Source: Phycisphaerales bacterium (GTDB lineage: Bacteria > Planctomycetota > Phycisphaerae > UBA1845 > UTPLA1). Taken from it: a DNA stretch of 64,000 bases. Shown piece after piece: positions 52,052-59,785 of this stretch. The notes under the pieces were generated by a model. That model was given only the letters and a program-made list of their open reading frames with translations. It was not told the origin of the DNA and made no database searches. Both the position numbers and the translations under genes were made by a program. The DNA lies in NCBI GenBank assembly GCA_020639075.1, contig JACKHI010000002.1, forward strand, positions 558,001-622,000, in the 5' to 3' direction. Position 1 is the first letter of the stretch, and the number at the start of each line of letters is the position of its first letter.

Positions 52052-52620
52052 ATCGCAAGGGACGCCTCATTCTGAACATCGTCGGCCTCCAGGCGGGCTG
52101 GTTCATCTGCGTTGCCAGTGGGGCGGCGGGGGACGCGAAACTCGCTGCGGCGTTCGTGACTGTTCATATCGTGGTCCATCTGGCGCTGTCATCGGCTCGA
52201 TTGCGCGATGGGATCGTCATTCTCTCGACAGGGCTCGTGGGAATCGGCGCAGACGCCGCCATGCTGCGGGCGGGCGCGATTGCATTCGATTCGGGCGTGA
52301 TCGGCGGTTGGTTGATACCGATCTGGATGATCGCTCTCTGGGTGAATTTCTCGACGAGCTTGAACTTGACGCTCGAGTTTCTTCAGTCTCGCACGATTCT
52401 GGCTGCTGTGCTCGGGGGTGTTGGGGGTGCGACGGCATATGTCGGCGGCGTGAAGTTCGGGGCGTTGCATATGCCCTGGGGATTGTGGAAAGGTGGTTGC
52501 GCCGTCGCCCTCGAATGGGCGATTGTCACACCTGTACTGGCCTGGATTGCAATGCGTGCGGATCGACGGTGGGCGCGATCGCGCCGGGAGGCGCAGTCGG
52601 CGGATATCGCCGTTGCGTGA
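52048..52620 (+). CDS. DUF2878-family membrane protein
   Basis: The 190-residue product starts with TTG (TTGA overlap with the preceding stop) and has about five membrane helices, with the family-like NIVGLQAGWFICV at the N-terminus and LWVNFSTSLNLTLEFLQ in the middle. Function is unknown; the gene is typically found with DUF1295 and CFA genes in light- or oxidative-stress-linked lipid clusters. Confidence 0.85.
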   Translation: MNRKGRLILNIVGLQAGWFICVASGAAGDAKLAAAFVTVHIVVHLALSSARLRDGIVILSTGLVGIGADAAMLRAGAIAFDSGVIGGWLIPIWMIALWVNFSTSLNLTLEFLQSRTILAAVLGGVGGATAYVGGVKFGALHMPWGLWKGGCAVALEWAIVTPVLAWIAMRADRRWARSRREAQSADIAVA

Positions 52621-52624
52621 CGAG

Positions 52625-53428
52625 ATGACATTGGGCTTGTCTATTTCAAGCGCGATCATTATCGGCATGGCGATTGTCTTGCTCGTCATGTTGGGGCTAT
52701 GGCTCGTGCAGCGCCGCACCAATGATGCCGGCGTCGTGGATGTGGGGTGGGCGGCGTTGCTGGGCGTGTTGGCCGTCTGGTACGCGGCGGCGCTGGATGG
52801 ATCGGTCCCGCGGCGATTCGTCATTGCGGCGCTTGCAGCGATCTGGTCGTTCCGGCTGGCCTGGTATCTGTTCGTCGATCGCGTGATGCCGGATGGGGAG
52901 GACGGGCGATACCAGGCGATTCGCAGAAACTGGGCGTCGAACATTCAGACGTTTTTCTTCATCTTCTTTCTGGCGCAAGGTCTGCTCGATTGGCTGCTGG
53001 CGATGGTCTTTCTGATTGCGATCCTCAACCCAACGCCGGGGCTCGCCTGGAGCGATCATGCGGCGATTGCCGTCTGGTTGATCGCCGTTGTGGGCGAGTC
53101 CGTAGCGGATTTGCAGTTGCGGCGTTTTCGACGACAGGCGGACAACAAGGGGGCGGTTTGCCGTGAAGGACTTTGGCGATACTCGCGTCATCCGAACTAC
53201 TTCTTCGAATGGTTGCACTGGTGGACGTACGTGTTGTTCGCCGTGGGGTCGGACCACGCTTGGATAACGCTTGCAGCGCCCGCGCTGATGTTGTTCCTGA
53301 TTCTGAAAGTAACGGGGATACCGCCCACGGAGGCGCGGGCAATTGAAAGCCGCGGCGACGCGTATCGGGAATATCAGCGTACGACCAGTGCATTGATCCC
53401 GTGGTTTCCGAAGGATGCTAGACGATGA
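52625..53428 (+). CDS. DUF1295 (steroid 5-alpha-reductase-like) membrane protein
   Basis: From the ATG at 52625 the product has 267 residues and about seven membrane helices. The characteristic C-terminal motif REGLWRYSRHPNYFFEW is present (about 180-196), as in isoprenylcysteine methyltransferase/steroid reductase relatives, followed by GIPPTEARAIESRGDAYREY. Such proteins reduce or methylate lipid-like substrates using NADPH or SAM. It lies 4 bp after the DUF2878 stop and overlaps the next gene by 4 bp. Confidence 0.9.
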   Translation: MTLGLSISSAIIIGMAIVLLVMLGLWLVQRRTNDAGVVDVGWAALLGVLAVWYAAALDGSVPRRFVIAALAAIWSFRLAWYLFVDRVMPDGEDGRYQAIRRNWASNIQTFFFIFFLAQGLLDWLLAMVFLIAILNPTPGLAWSDHAAIAVWLIAVVGESVADLQLRRFRRQADNKGAVCREGLWRYSRHPNYFFEWLHWWTYVLFAVGSDHAWITLAAPALMLFLILKVTGIPPTEARAIESRGDAYREYQRTTSALIPWFPKDARR

Positions 53429-54468
53429 ACGAGATTCCCGGTTTGAGTATCGTGATGCCGCTGGTTGAGCGGGGCATTTTGCCGGAGCCGCTCGTACGCT
53501 GGGGGATACGGCGCATGAACGCCGGACGACTGGCACAAGAGAAGGCGCGGTATGACGAACATCGGCTTCGGCGATTCGCCGAGTCGCTTAGTGCGAGCGA
53601 AATCGCGCTCACTCCTGAAAAGGCGAATGAACAGCACTACGAACTGCCTGCGGGATTCTTCCAGCTGACGCTGGGGAAGCACCTGAAGTACAGCAGCTGC
53701 TACTGGCCGGACGGGGTCTCGACGCTGGACGATGCGGAGGCTGCGGCACTCACGCTGACATGCGAGCGAGCACAGATTGTCGATGGCATGGATATCCTCG
53801 AACTGGGATGCGGATGGGGCTCGCTGACACTTTGGATGGCGAAGAACTATCCCAATGCCAGAATCACGGCCGTGTCGAATTCGAATTCGCAGCGAGTGTT
53901 CATCGAACGGCAGTGTCGAATGCGGCGGCTCCAGAACGTGCACGTCGTGACGTGCGACATGAACGACTTTTCGGTGACATCGTCCTTTGATCGCGTTGTA
54001 TCGGTCGAGATGTTCGAACACATGCGCAACTACGAAGCGCTGCTGGCGCGAATCGCCGGCTGGTTGAGGCCAGGTGGGCGTTTGTTCGTGCACATTTTCT
54101 GTCATCGGCGATATCCGTATCTGTTCGAAACAGACGGCGCCGGCAATTGGATGGGACGGCATTTTTTTACGAGCGGTATGATGCCGTCGATGGATTTGCT
54201 TCCGTTGTTTCAACGAGAGATGGCAATGGAGCAGTTGTGGTTCATGCGCGGACATCATTACGCAAGAACGGCCGAAGCATGGCTGTCGAACCTGGACGAG
54301 CGGCAGAACGAGGCTATGTTGATTCTGCGGGATGCGTACGGTCGTGATGCGCGGATCTGGTTTGTACGCTGGCGCTTGTTCTTCCTGGCTTGCGCAGAGC
54401 TATTCCAGTTTGAGGGCGGCGAGGAATGGGGCGTGGTGCATTACCTGTTCAGGAAGCCCGTTTCGTGA
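53425..54468 (+). CDS. Second CFA-type SAM-dependent methyltransferase
   Basis: The 347-residue product has the CFA fold with SAM motif ILELGCGWGSLTLWMA and VVSVEMFEHMRNYEALL, but the substrate motif differs: QHYELPAGFFQLTLGKHLKYS instead of HYDLGNDFY. This divergent branch resembles the methylase (UfaM-type) of furan fatty acid synthesis and other non-cyclopropane acyl methylases. It ends the lipid operon; 105 bp separate it from the convergent gene downstream. Confidence 0.9.
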   Translation: MNEIPGLSIVMPLVERGILPEPLVRWGIRRMNAGRLAQEKARYDEHRLRRFAESLSASEIALTPEKANEQHYELPAGFFQLTLGKHLKYSSCYWPDGVSTLDDAEAAALTLTCERAQIVDGMDILELGCGWGSLTLWMAKNYPNARITAVSNSNSQRVFIERQCRMRRLQNVHVVTCDMNDFSVTSSFDRVVSVEMFEHMRNYEALLARIAGWLRPGGRLFVHIFCHRRYPYLFETDGAGNWMGRHFFTSGMMPSMDLLPLFQREMAMEQLWFMRGHHYARTAEAWLSNLDERQNEAMLILRDAYGRDARIWFVRWRLFFLACAELFQFEGGEEWGVVHYLFRKPVS

Positions 54469-54573
54469 TGATCACTCGCAACTTCTCGTCCGGAGATGCG
54501 GTCGAGGTTCGGCCGTGGCCGCCGCCCGCCCTGATAGCGGGAATCGCAATGGACTCCCGTGCATTGCTTTGTA

Positions 54574-55662
54574 TCAATAGAGCGACTGAACGGCGGGAAT
54601 CGGAAGCCGTGCGACGGGGCGCGGCGATCGAGCACCGTTCGTATGAAAGCCCGTAGGGGCGTTGCGAGGCGGCCGGACGATCGTTACTTCGTCGCGCTCG
54701 AGCATGTTGGCGATGAACATTGTCTCATCCATCCGCGTGAAGACGCATTGTGCCGCGCTGCCGATTACCCCGTAGTCGATCGTCAATGCGTCATTTGCAT
54801 TGCCGCAGGATCCCAGCAGCAGGCGCTCGCCTTGCGGGAAGTAGGTCGGTTCGCGGGCGGGAGACGCATCGAGCTCGAGGCAGCAGCCGAACAGGGTATT
54901 TCCATAGCCGGACAGATGTCTCGCGCGCGGAAACGCCGCCGATTGCAGATGCGCCATGTCGTCGGCTTCAATCGCCATTCCGCCATAGTGGACACCGAGA
55001 ATTCGAAAGCGCTCCGCCTCGTTCATTTCAGCCGCCAGCGACTTCAACACGGGAGGTGTGGAGAAGATATGCGAAATCGGTTGGGTGCGAATCACGGCCA
55101 TGGCTTGTTCGACCACGTGCGTGAGGTATCGGTGGGCGGCGAATGATCCGGCGGGAAGACGTTTCGCCCAGCGGGCGTCGAAATCGACCATGAAGGGATC
55201 CCTCGAGCCGGTCGCCCGCGCGATCGAGCGGGCAGCCTGACCGATGATGTGCGGGCCAGATGGGCCGACGTAGAGCCATCGGCCGCCGATTGGAAACCCC
55301 ACATGGGCGGCTGCCGCGACGAACGGTGAGACAAAGGCGGCCTCATATTCCTCCGGCGTATAGGCCGTCCATATTGGCTCGCCCAGTGTACCACCGGTTT
55401 GAGCGATGATCAGATCGTTGCGACATTCGCAGATGCACTTTGGGATGAAGTCGTCGAGCGGTCGCCGGCGCATGGCGGCTTGGTCCATGAATCCGAGTCT
55501 CGGAAGGTCTTCGATGCGTCGAATGTCCTTTGTCGGGTCGAGCTGCAGGGACTGCGCCTTCTCGATCCAGTATGGCGCGCCATTCTCCGGATGGAAATGT
55601 CGTGCGATGACATTGGCGAGTCGGGTATCGATCGCCGCTTTCGTCACTTCGGATTGTGTCAC
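54574..55662 (-). CDS. LuxE/PaaK-like adenylate-forming enzyme (short ANL-type)
   Basis: The start is GTG 55662, supported by GGGAGG 7 nt upstream and GTGA overlap with the upstream stop; the product has 362 residues. It has an ANL-type loop AQTGGTLGEPIW (about 80) and a second core motif LSGYGNTLFGCCLE (about 245), which places it near phenylacetate-CoA ligase (PaaK) and LuxE acyl-protein synthetase. It is shorter than PaaK (about 430), with little or no C-terminal lid. Residues around the normal TxE glutamate are changed to Asn-Thr-Leu, so activity needs testing. It likely activates a carboxylic acid as an acyl-AMP. Confidence 0.8.
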   Translation of the reverse strand: MTQSEVTKAAIDTRLANVIARHFHPENGAPYWIEKAQSLQLDPTKDIRRIEDLPRLGFMDQAAMRRRPLDDFIPKCICECRNDLIIAQTGGTLGEPIWTAYTPEEYEAAFVSPFVAAAAHVGFPIGGRWLYVGPSGPHIIGQAARSIARATGSRDPFMVDFDARWAKRLPAGSFAAHRYLTHVVEQAMAVIRTQPISHIFSTPPVLKSLAAEMNEAERFRILGVHYGGMAIEADDMAHLQSAAFPRARHLSGYGNTLFGCCLELDASPAREPTYFPQGERLLLGSCGNANDALTIDYGVIGSAAQCVFTRMDETMFIANMLERDEVTIVRPPRNAPTGFHTNGARSPRPVARLPIPAVQSLY

Positions 55663-56366
55663 AACATCGCCTCCCGAACGCCGACGTCGTTCATGAAGGC
55701 CATGCACGCATCGACAACCTCCGGCTCGCGGCCGCGAAAGAAGTGCTCGGCATTCGGGATCAGCACGTGTCGACTGTTGCCGCTCAGTTTCAGGAACCAA
55801 GCCGCCATTGCTTCGGGCGGACAAGAGAAGTCATTGTCGCTCGAGATAACCAGCCGCGGCATCGGATGCGATTCGAGTCCGCCGAGATCGTGTTGGATCG
55901 GATTGGGTGAAATGCAGATCGACGCCGCCGCCGAATCGGACTTCAATAGTTCAGAAACGACATGACAGCCGAAGCTGTAACCGATGAGGACGGCGGGGGC
56001 CTGAGCGAGCGAGCGGATATGATGCAAAGCGCAGCGAGCGTCCTGAATCCAAAGGCGCTCTTCGGGAACGCTCGACGACTTCCAGAAGTCCGAGATCATT
56101 CTCGGCCAGTCGAGGTCCGTCGGCTCGCCGCCGCCGACTCCGCGATAATTGAATGACATGGCGATGGCGTTCTTCGCTCCGAGTCCAGAGCGAAGCGCGT
56201 TGACGACGTTGTTTCCGGCGTGGCCGCCCAGCAGCGGGTGGGCTCCGACGACAAGCGCCGCGAATCGGGGCGCGCCGGTTGCGGGATACGTCAGTTGTGC
56301 GTCGAGACGGATCGAATCGCAGTGTATGCAAATGAGCTCGTCGAGGGCTTGGGCGTCAGCGTGCAT
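55659..56366 (-). CDS. Alpha/beta hydrolase (dienelactone-hydrolase-like)
   Basis: The 235-residue product has the nucleophile elbow GYSFGC (Ser131), an acid within SSDNDF (Asp177 or 179) and His208 in NAEHFF. The oxyanion region is GAHPLLGGHAGNN and the protein is short, as in the DLH/UCP family. It sits between the SDR-SCP2 gene (4 bp upstream) and the LuxE-like gene (4-bp overlap). In this context it could act as an acyl-thioesterase or acyltransferase, comparable in role to LuxD. Confidence 0.88.
   Translation of the reverse strand: MHADAQALDELICIHCDSIRLDAQLTYPATGAPRFAALVVGAHPLLGGHAGNNVVNALRSGLGAKNAIAMSFNYRGVGGGEPTDLDWPRMISDFWKSSSVPEERLWIQDARCALHHIRSLAQAPAVLIGYSFGCHVVSELLKSDSAAASICISPNPIQHDLGGLESHPMPRLVISSDNDFSCPPEAMAAWFLKLSGNSRHVLIPNAEHFFRGREPEVVDACMAFMNDVGVREAML
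55670..55675 (-). promoter_or_regulatory. Ribosome binding site that fixes the GTG start of the LuxE-like gene
   Basis: GGGAGG on the minus strand lies 7 nt before GTG 55662. Together with the GTGA overlap it removes 54 Arg-rich codons of the longer open frame. Confidence 0.7.
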
Positions 56367-56370
56367 GGTA

Positions 56371-57867
56371 TCACAGTGCGTCGGAGGGAACGGGGCATTC
56401 CTGGAGGAACGAGTCCATAATCGGAACCATCTTCAGCGCCATCAGCGTGTCGCCGAAGATCTCGACTTTCGACTGAAAATACGCCGTGTGAATGGACTCC
56501 CGACCGGTGACGATATTCTCGAAGGCATCGCGACGGATGCGGAAGCCGAAGTTCTCATCGAGCGAGTTGGGGCCTCGATGGACTTCGATGATTCGGCCGG
56601 CATCGTAACGGCAGACCCATTCCTCGCGCGTCTTTTCGTCGATAACGTACCGAACGACGGCAGTGAGGGCGTTGATCCTTCCGACAGTGGATCGAGGAAG
56701 ATTGCGGGGAACGAAGTTCTCAAAGTAATCGGCGGGATCGACGCGACACGTCGGCGTTTCCGGCCGATCGGCTCGGGATGAGTTGCGTCGGCCCCATTGC
56801 GTGGATCTGGCATAGTGCACGCAGGTCTTGAACGCATTCGCGTCCATGAGCGGCGCATCGTCGCCGTGAGTCCGAAGGTAATCAGTACTGAAAGACAGGT
56901 TCCGCGCGAAGTAGGCATGAACGCTGTCGCCTGCCGCGTAGAACGCGTCTTCGCTGGATGAGGCGTCCGGAAACGGCCATTGCGCCTGCGTGAATTGACC
57001 GCCGGCGATGTCGAAGACGTCTTCCAGCCAGCGCTTAATGTCAATCGTTGACGGCGGCGCGGGGTTCACGAGATTGACGACATCGGGCGAATTGGCGGGG
57101 CTTGTCGCGATGCGCGCGAGGCGTTCAGCGGCCCAGCAGATCGGGATGATATTTATTGGGAAATGCGGCGAGCCGACGATTCGCAGGGGAATGTTGCGGC
57201 GATCGATCGCCGGCGTCTCCTCAACGGCACGGGCGAGGAGTTCGACGGCGCGGGCCAGGACGTAGATGCCGCCGAAATTCGTCGCCCGCCCTGTCGCGCG
57301 ATCTCCGACAAGAATCGACGGGCGCACAATAATCCCGCGCCGGTCATCGCCGGCCCACGATCGAACGGCAGATTCGCCCATCCATTTCGATCGCTCGTAG
57401 TCATTGGCGTTCGGGCTGCATTCAGACAGCGGTGCTTCGGGGAGCGTCGTCGATGTCGCACCGCCGACATAAGCCGTGCTGACGAAAACGAACGCCGGTA
57501 CATCCGCACGATCCGCAGCTTCGAGCAGTGATGCTGTGCCGTCGCAGTTTGTGCGATAGGGATCACCATCGCGAGTCTTGCGGAATCGTGTGGACGCGGC
57601 GGCGTGCACGATGACGTCGACGCCCTGGAGCACTTCCGGGCCGAGCTCCCCTGGCAGCCTGCCTTCGTGGATCGTGACGCGATTTGCTCGGATCTCTGCG
57701 TTCAGGTCGACGCCAATGTGAGAGAGCAGATTTCCGAGTTCGGCAAGCCGCGTTTCTGCCGGCGGCGACAGCAGGATGCGAACGTGCGTCGACCGCCGCG
57801 CGAGCAGTGCGGCGAGCGTATAGTGACCGAGGAAGCCGGTCGCACCTGTCAGAAAGACATCGGTCAT
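56371..57867 (-). CDS. Thioester-reductase-like SDR fused to an SCP2-like lipid-binding domain
   Basis: The 498-residue product opens with TGATGFLG (7-14), the NAD(P)-binding loop of extended SDRs of the NAD_binding_4 class (fatty acyl-CoA and thioester reductases). The catalytic pair is Tyr157-x3-Lys161 in YERSK with Ser130-Thr131 in FVSTAYVGG. The last 90 residues (about 405-490: GRIIEVHRGPNS, FENIVTGRESIHTAYFQSK, VEIFGDTLMALKM) resemble an SCP2 sterol-carrier domain. Such a fusion would reduce an acyl thioester to aldehyde or alcohol while the SCP2 part holds the lipid. It is 3 bp after the cytochrome gene and 4 bp before the hydrolase gene. Confidence 0.87.
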   Translation of the reverse strand: MTDVFLTGATGFLGHYTLAALLARRSTHVRILLSPPAETRLAELGNLLSHIGVDLNAEIRANRVTIHEGRLPGELGPEVLQGVDVIVHAAASTRFRKTRDGDPYRTNCDGTASLLEAADRADVPAFVFVSTAYVGGATSTTLPEAPLSECSPNANDYERSKWMGESAVRSWAGDDRRGIIVRPSILVGDRATGRATNFGGIYVLARAVELLARAVEETPAIDRRNIPLRIVGSPHFPINIIPICWAAERLARIATSPANSPDVVNLVNPAPPSTIDIKRWLEDVFDIAGGQFTQAQWPFPDASSSEDAFYAAGDSVHAYFARNLSFSTDYLRTHGDDAPLMDANAFKTCVHYARSTQWGRRNSSRADRPETPTCRVDPADYFENFVPRNLPRSTVGRINALTAVVRYVIDEKTREEWVCRYDAGRIIEVHRGPNSLDENFGFRIRRDAFENIVTGRESIHTAYFQSKVEIFGDTLMALKMVPIMDSFLQECPVPSDAL

Positions 57868-57870
57868 TGT

Positions 57871-58515
57871 CTACTCCGACGCTGCCGCGTTGCCAGTGCC
57901 GGGAAAGCGGGCGTCGAGGGATTGGAGGTATGTGATCAGAAGCCAGACTTGTTCGCGCGTCAGCTTGGTTCCGAATGCGGGCATGGCGGGGCCGGGTTGT
58001 TCATCCGGGTAGGACACAATATCACCAGTACCTTCGGTAATACTCTTGAACCATCGACGCGGCGCGCCGCGATGCAGCGTGGCCGCGAACCGCTGGCCAA
58101 ACGCGTGAAAGTCGTTCGCCGGGTGATCCGGGAGCACCGACGGTCCATTGCCGCGACACGCATCTCCGTGGCAACGGGCGCAGTGGTACTTGAAAAGGAC
58201 GGCGCCGCGACTGACGGCGTCAGCGTCTGCGTATGCGTCGAATGGATTCCGCGTGGAACTGAGCGCGGCGTCCTGATGTTCGAGTTCATCGATCGGCTTG
58301 CCGGATTCGGCGCGCTTCCATGTCAGGTATGCGGCGCGACCGTCCATGTGTTCGGCATTGAGGTATTCGAGGTAGGCCGAGTCATGTTCGGGCTCTATTG
58401 CGTCAGTTAACGGTACAGGTCCGGAGCAGCTCTGCAGCACAAGCGGGAATACGATAATCGCGACAAGCGGCTTGGCATGACAAGTCCGCTGTATTACGCT
58501 CCGATGGAAACGCAT
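57871..58515 (-). CDS. Cytochrome c lipoprotein
   Basis: From the ATG at 58515 the product has 214 residues. A basic leader and hydrophobic stretch end in a lipobox LQSC (Cys30). A haem c motif CARCH is at 112-116 and the probable axial Met178 is in PAMPAFG. The C-terminal domain (about 98-205) is a class I cytochrome c. The frame is open to 58599 but overlaps the divergent glycosyltransferase start, so 58515 is preferred. It heads the operon with the SDR-SCP2, hydrolase and LuxE-like genes and may pass electrons for oxidation or reduction of lipid. Confidence 0.88.
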   Translation of the reverse strand: MRFHRSVIQRTCHAKPLVAIIVFPLVLQSCSGPVPLTDAIEPEHDSAYLEYLNAEHMDGRAAYLTWKRAESGKPIDELEHQDAALSSTRNPFDAYADADAVSRGAVLFKYHCARCHGDACRGNGPSVLPDHPANDFHAFGQRFAATLHRGAPRRWFKSITEGTGDIVSYPDEQPGPAMPAFGTKLTREQVWLLITYLQSLDARFPGTGNAAASE

Positions 58516-58535
58516 TCGGCTTCCGACGCCGGACC

Positions 58536-59774
58536 GTGCGACAGGCGTCGTTGCGATTCGATTGGACTCCTTCAGATTCGTGCGCATTCGTGTTGACATA
58601 TTCCATCCTAACGCTGGCTGGTCTGATTCAAGTCACGATCATTGCTGTATGGGTGATGCAGCAGTTCATCATCAGCGGAATGGCACGAGAAGGGCTGCAT
58701 GTCAGCGACAACGCAACGGGCGATGTCGACAAAACGTTGACTGTCATCATACCCGCAAGGAACGAAGCCGCACGAATCGGCGAGACGCTTCGCGTCCTTC
58801 TGCTGCAGCAATATCCGGGGTTGCGAATCATCGTGGTGGACGATCGGTCGGACGATGGAACGCTCGATGTCGTGCAGCAAGTCTGCCTTGGGGACGATCG
58901 CGTCTCGACGATGCGGATCGACGAGTTGCCCGCGGGCTGGATGGGAAAGTCGCATGCGCTCTGGTGTGCCTCGCAGAGGGTTGATACAGACTGGATTCTG
59001 TTTCTCGACGCTGATTGTCACGTGTTTCCTCGAGGTCTGGCAAATGCGATGCGATACGCGCTGCGCAGGAAGGCCGACGTCTTGAGCCTTTGGCCGCGGG
59101 ACGGAAGCCTGGGATTCTGGGAGCGGCTGCTGCTTCCTCTCTGCGGCGCGATGATTGTGATCTGGTACGGTCGATCGGCACGGGACAGCAGCGGCGCCGT
59201 CGCTTTTGCCAATGGCCAGTTCATTCTCGTGAATCGAGATGCCTACATGAAGGTCGACGGGCATCGTGCCGTGCGGTCCGCGATTATTGAAGACGTGCCG
59301 CTTGCGAAGCGGCTGAAGGCGCATGGCTTCCGCGTGCTCAGCGCCGTCGGTGCAGAGGTTTGCGTCGTACGCATGTACGAATCGCTGAGTGAACTGGTTC
59401 GCGGATGGCAGCGGATCTACATCGGCGTACTGACGCCGACGCAGATGGTATTGTGCATGCTGTCGATCGTCGTCGGTTCCTTGGCGCCGTATGTCCTTGT
59501 GCCGAAATGCGCCTGGCATGTCATGCACGGAGGCGGACTTGCGTGGCAGTTGTTTCTCATGCTCGGCGTTGTGCAACTCATCGCGCTGATGGCGACGAGC
59601 ATTCGATTCTTTGGAATAGCGCATTGCCGGCTGCGCTACCTTTGGCTGTATCCGCTTTCGTGCGTCGGCGTGTTGGGAATTCTCACGGCCGCGTTTGTGC
59701 GGAGCGTCGGGCGTTCGACGATCGACTGGCGCGGAACGCGATACGACGTGCGACGATCGAAGATTGAGGGTTGA
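58536..59774 (+). CDS. Family-2 glycosyltransferase, CrtQ/HpnB-like, membrane-bound
   Basis: The 412-residue product (GTG start at 58536, with in-frame alternatives GTG 58590 and others nearby) has a membrane helix at about 20-48, a GT2 domain with PARNEAARIGETL, VVDDRSDDGT, PAGWMGKSHALW, LDADCHVFP and EDVPLAKRLKAHGF, then RGWQRIYIG (Q/RxxRW-like) and three more membrane helices. This is the layout of CrtQ (carotenoid glycosyltransferase) and HpnB. It is divergent from the cytochrome gene with only 20 bp between the starts. The acceptor is probably a lipid. Confidence 0.87.
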   Translation: MRQASLRFDWTPSDSCAFVLTYSILTLAGLIQVTIIAVWVMQQFIISGMAREGLHVSDNATGDVDKTLTVIIPARNEAARIGETLRVLLLQQYPGLRIIVVDDRSDDGTLDVVQQVCLGDDRVSTMRIDELPAGWMGKSHALWCASQRVDTDWILFLDADCHVFPRGLANAMRYALRRKADVLSLWPRDGSLGFWERLLLPLCGAMIVIWYGRSARDSSGAVAFANGQFILVNRDAYMKVDGHRAVRSAIIEDVPLAKRLKAHGFRVLSAVGAEVCVVRMYESLSELVRGWQRIYIGVLTPTQMVLCMLSIVVGSLAPYVLVPKCAWHVMHGGGLAWQLFLMLGVVQLIALMATSIRFFGIAHCRLRYLWLYPLSCVGVLGILTAAFVRSVGRSTIDWRGTRYDVRRSKIEG

Positions 59775-59785
59775 TTCCTGAGGCA

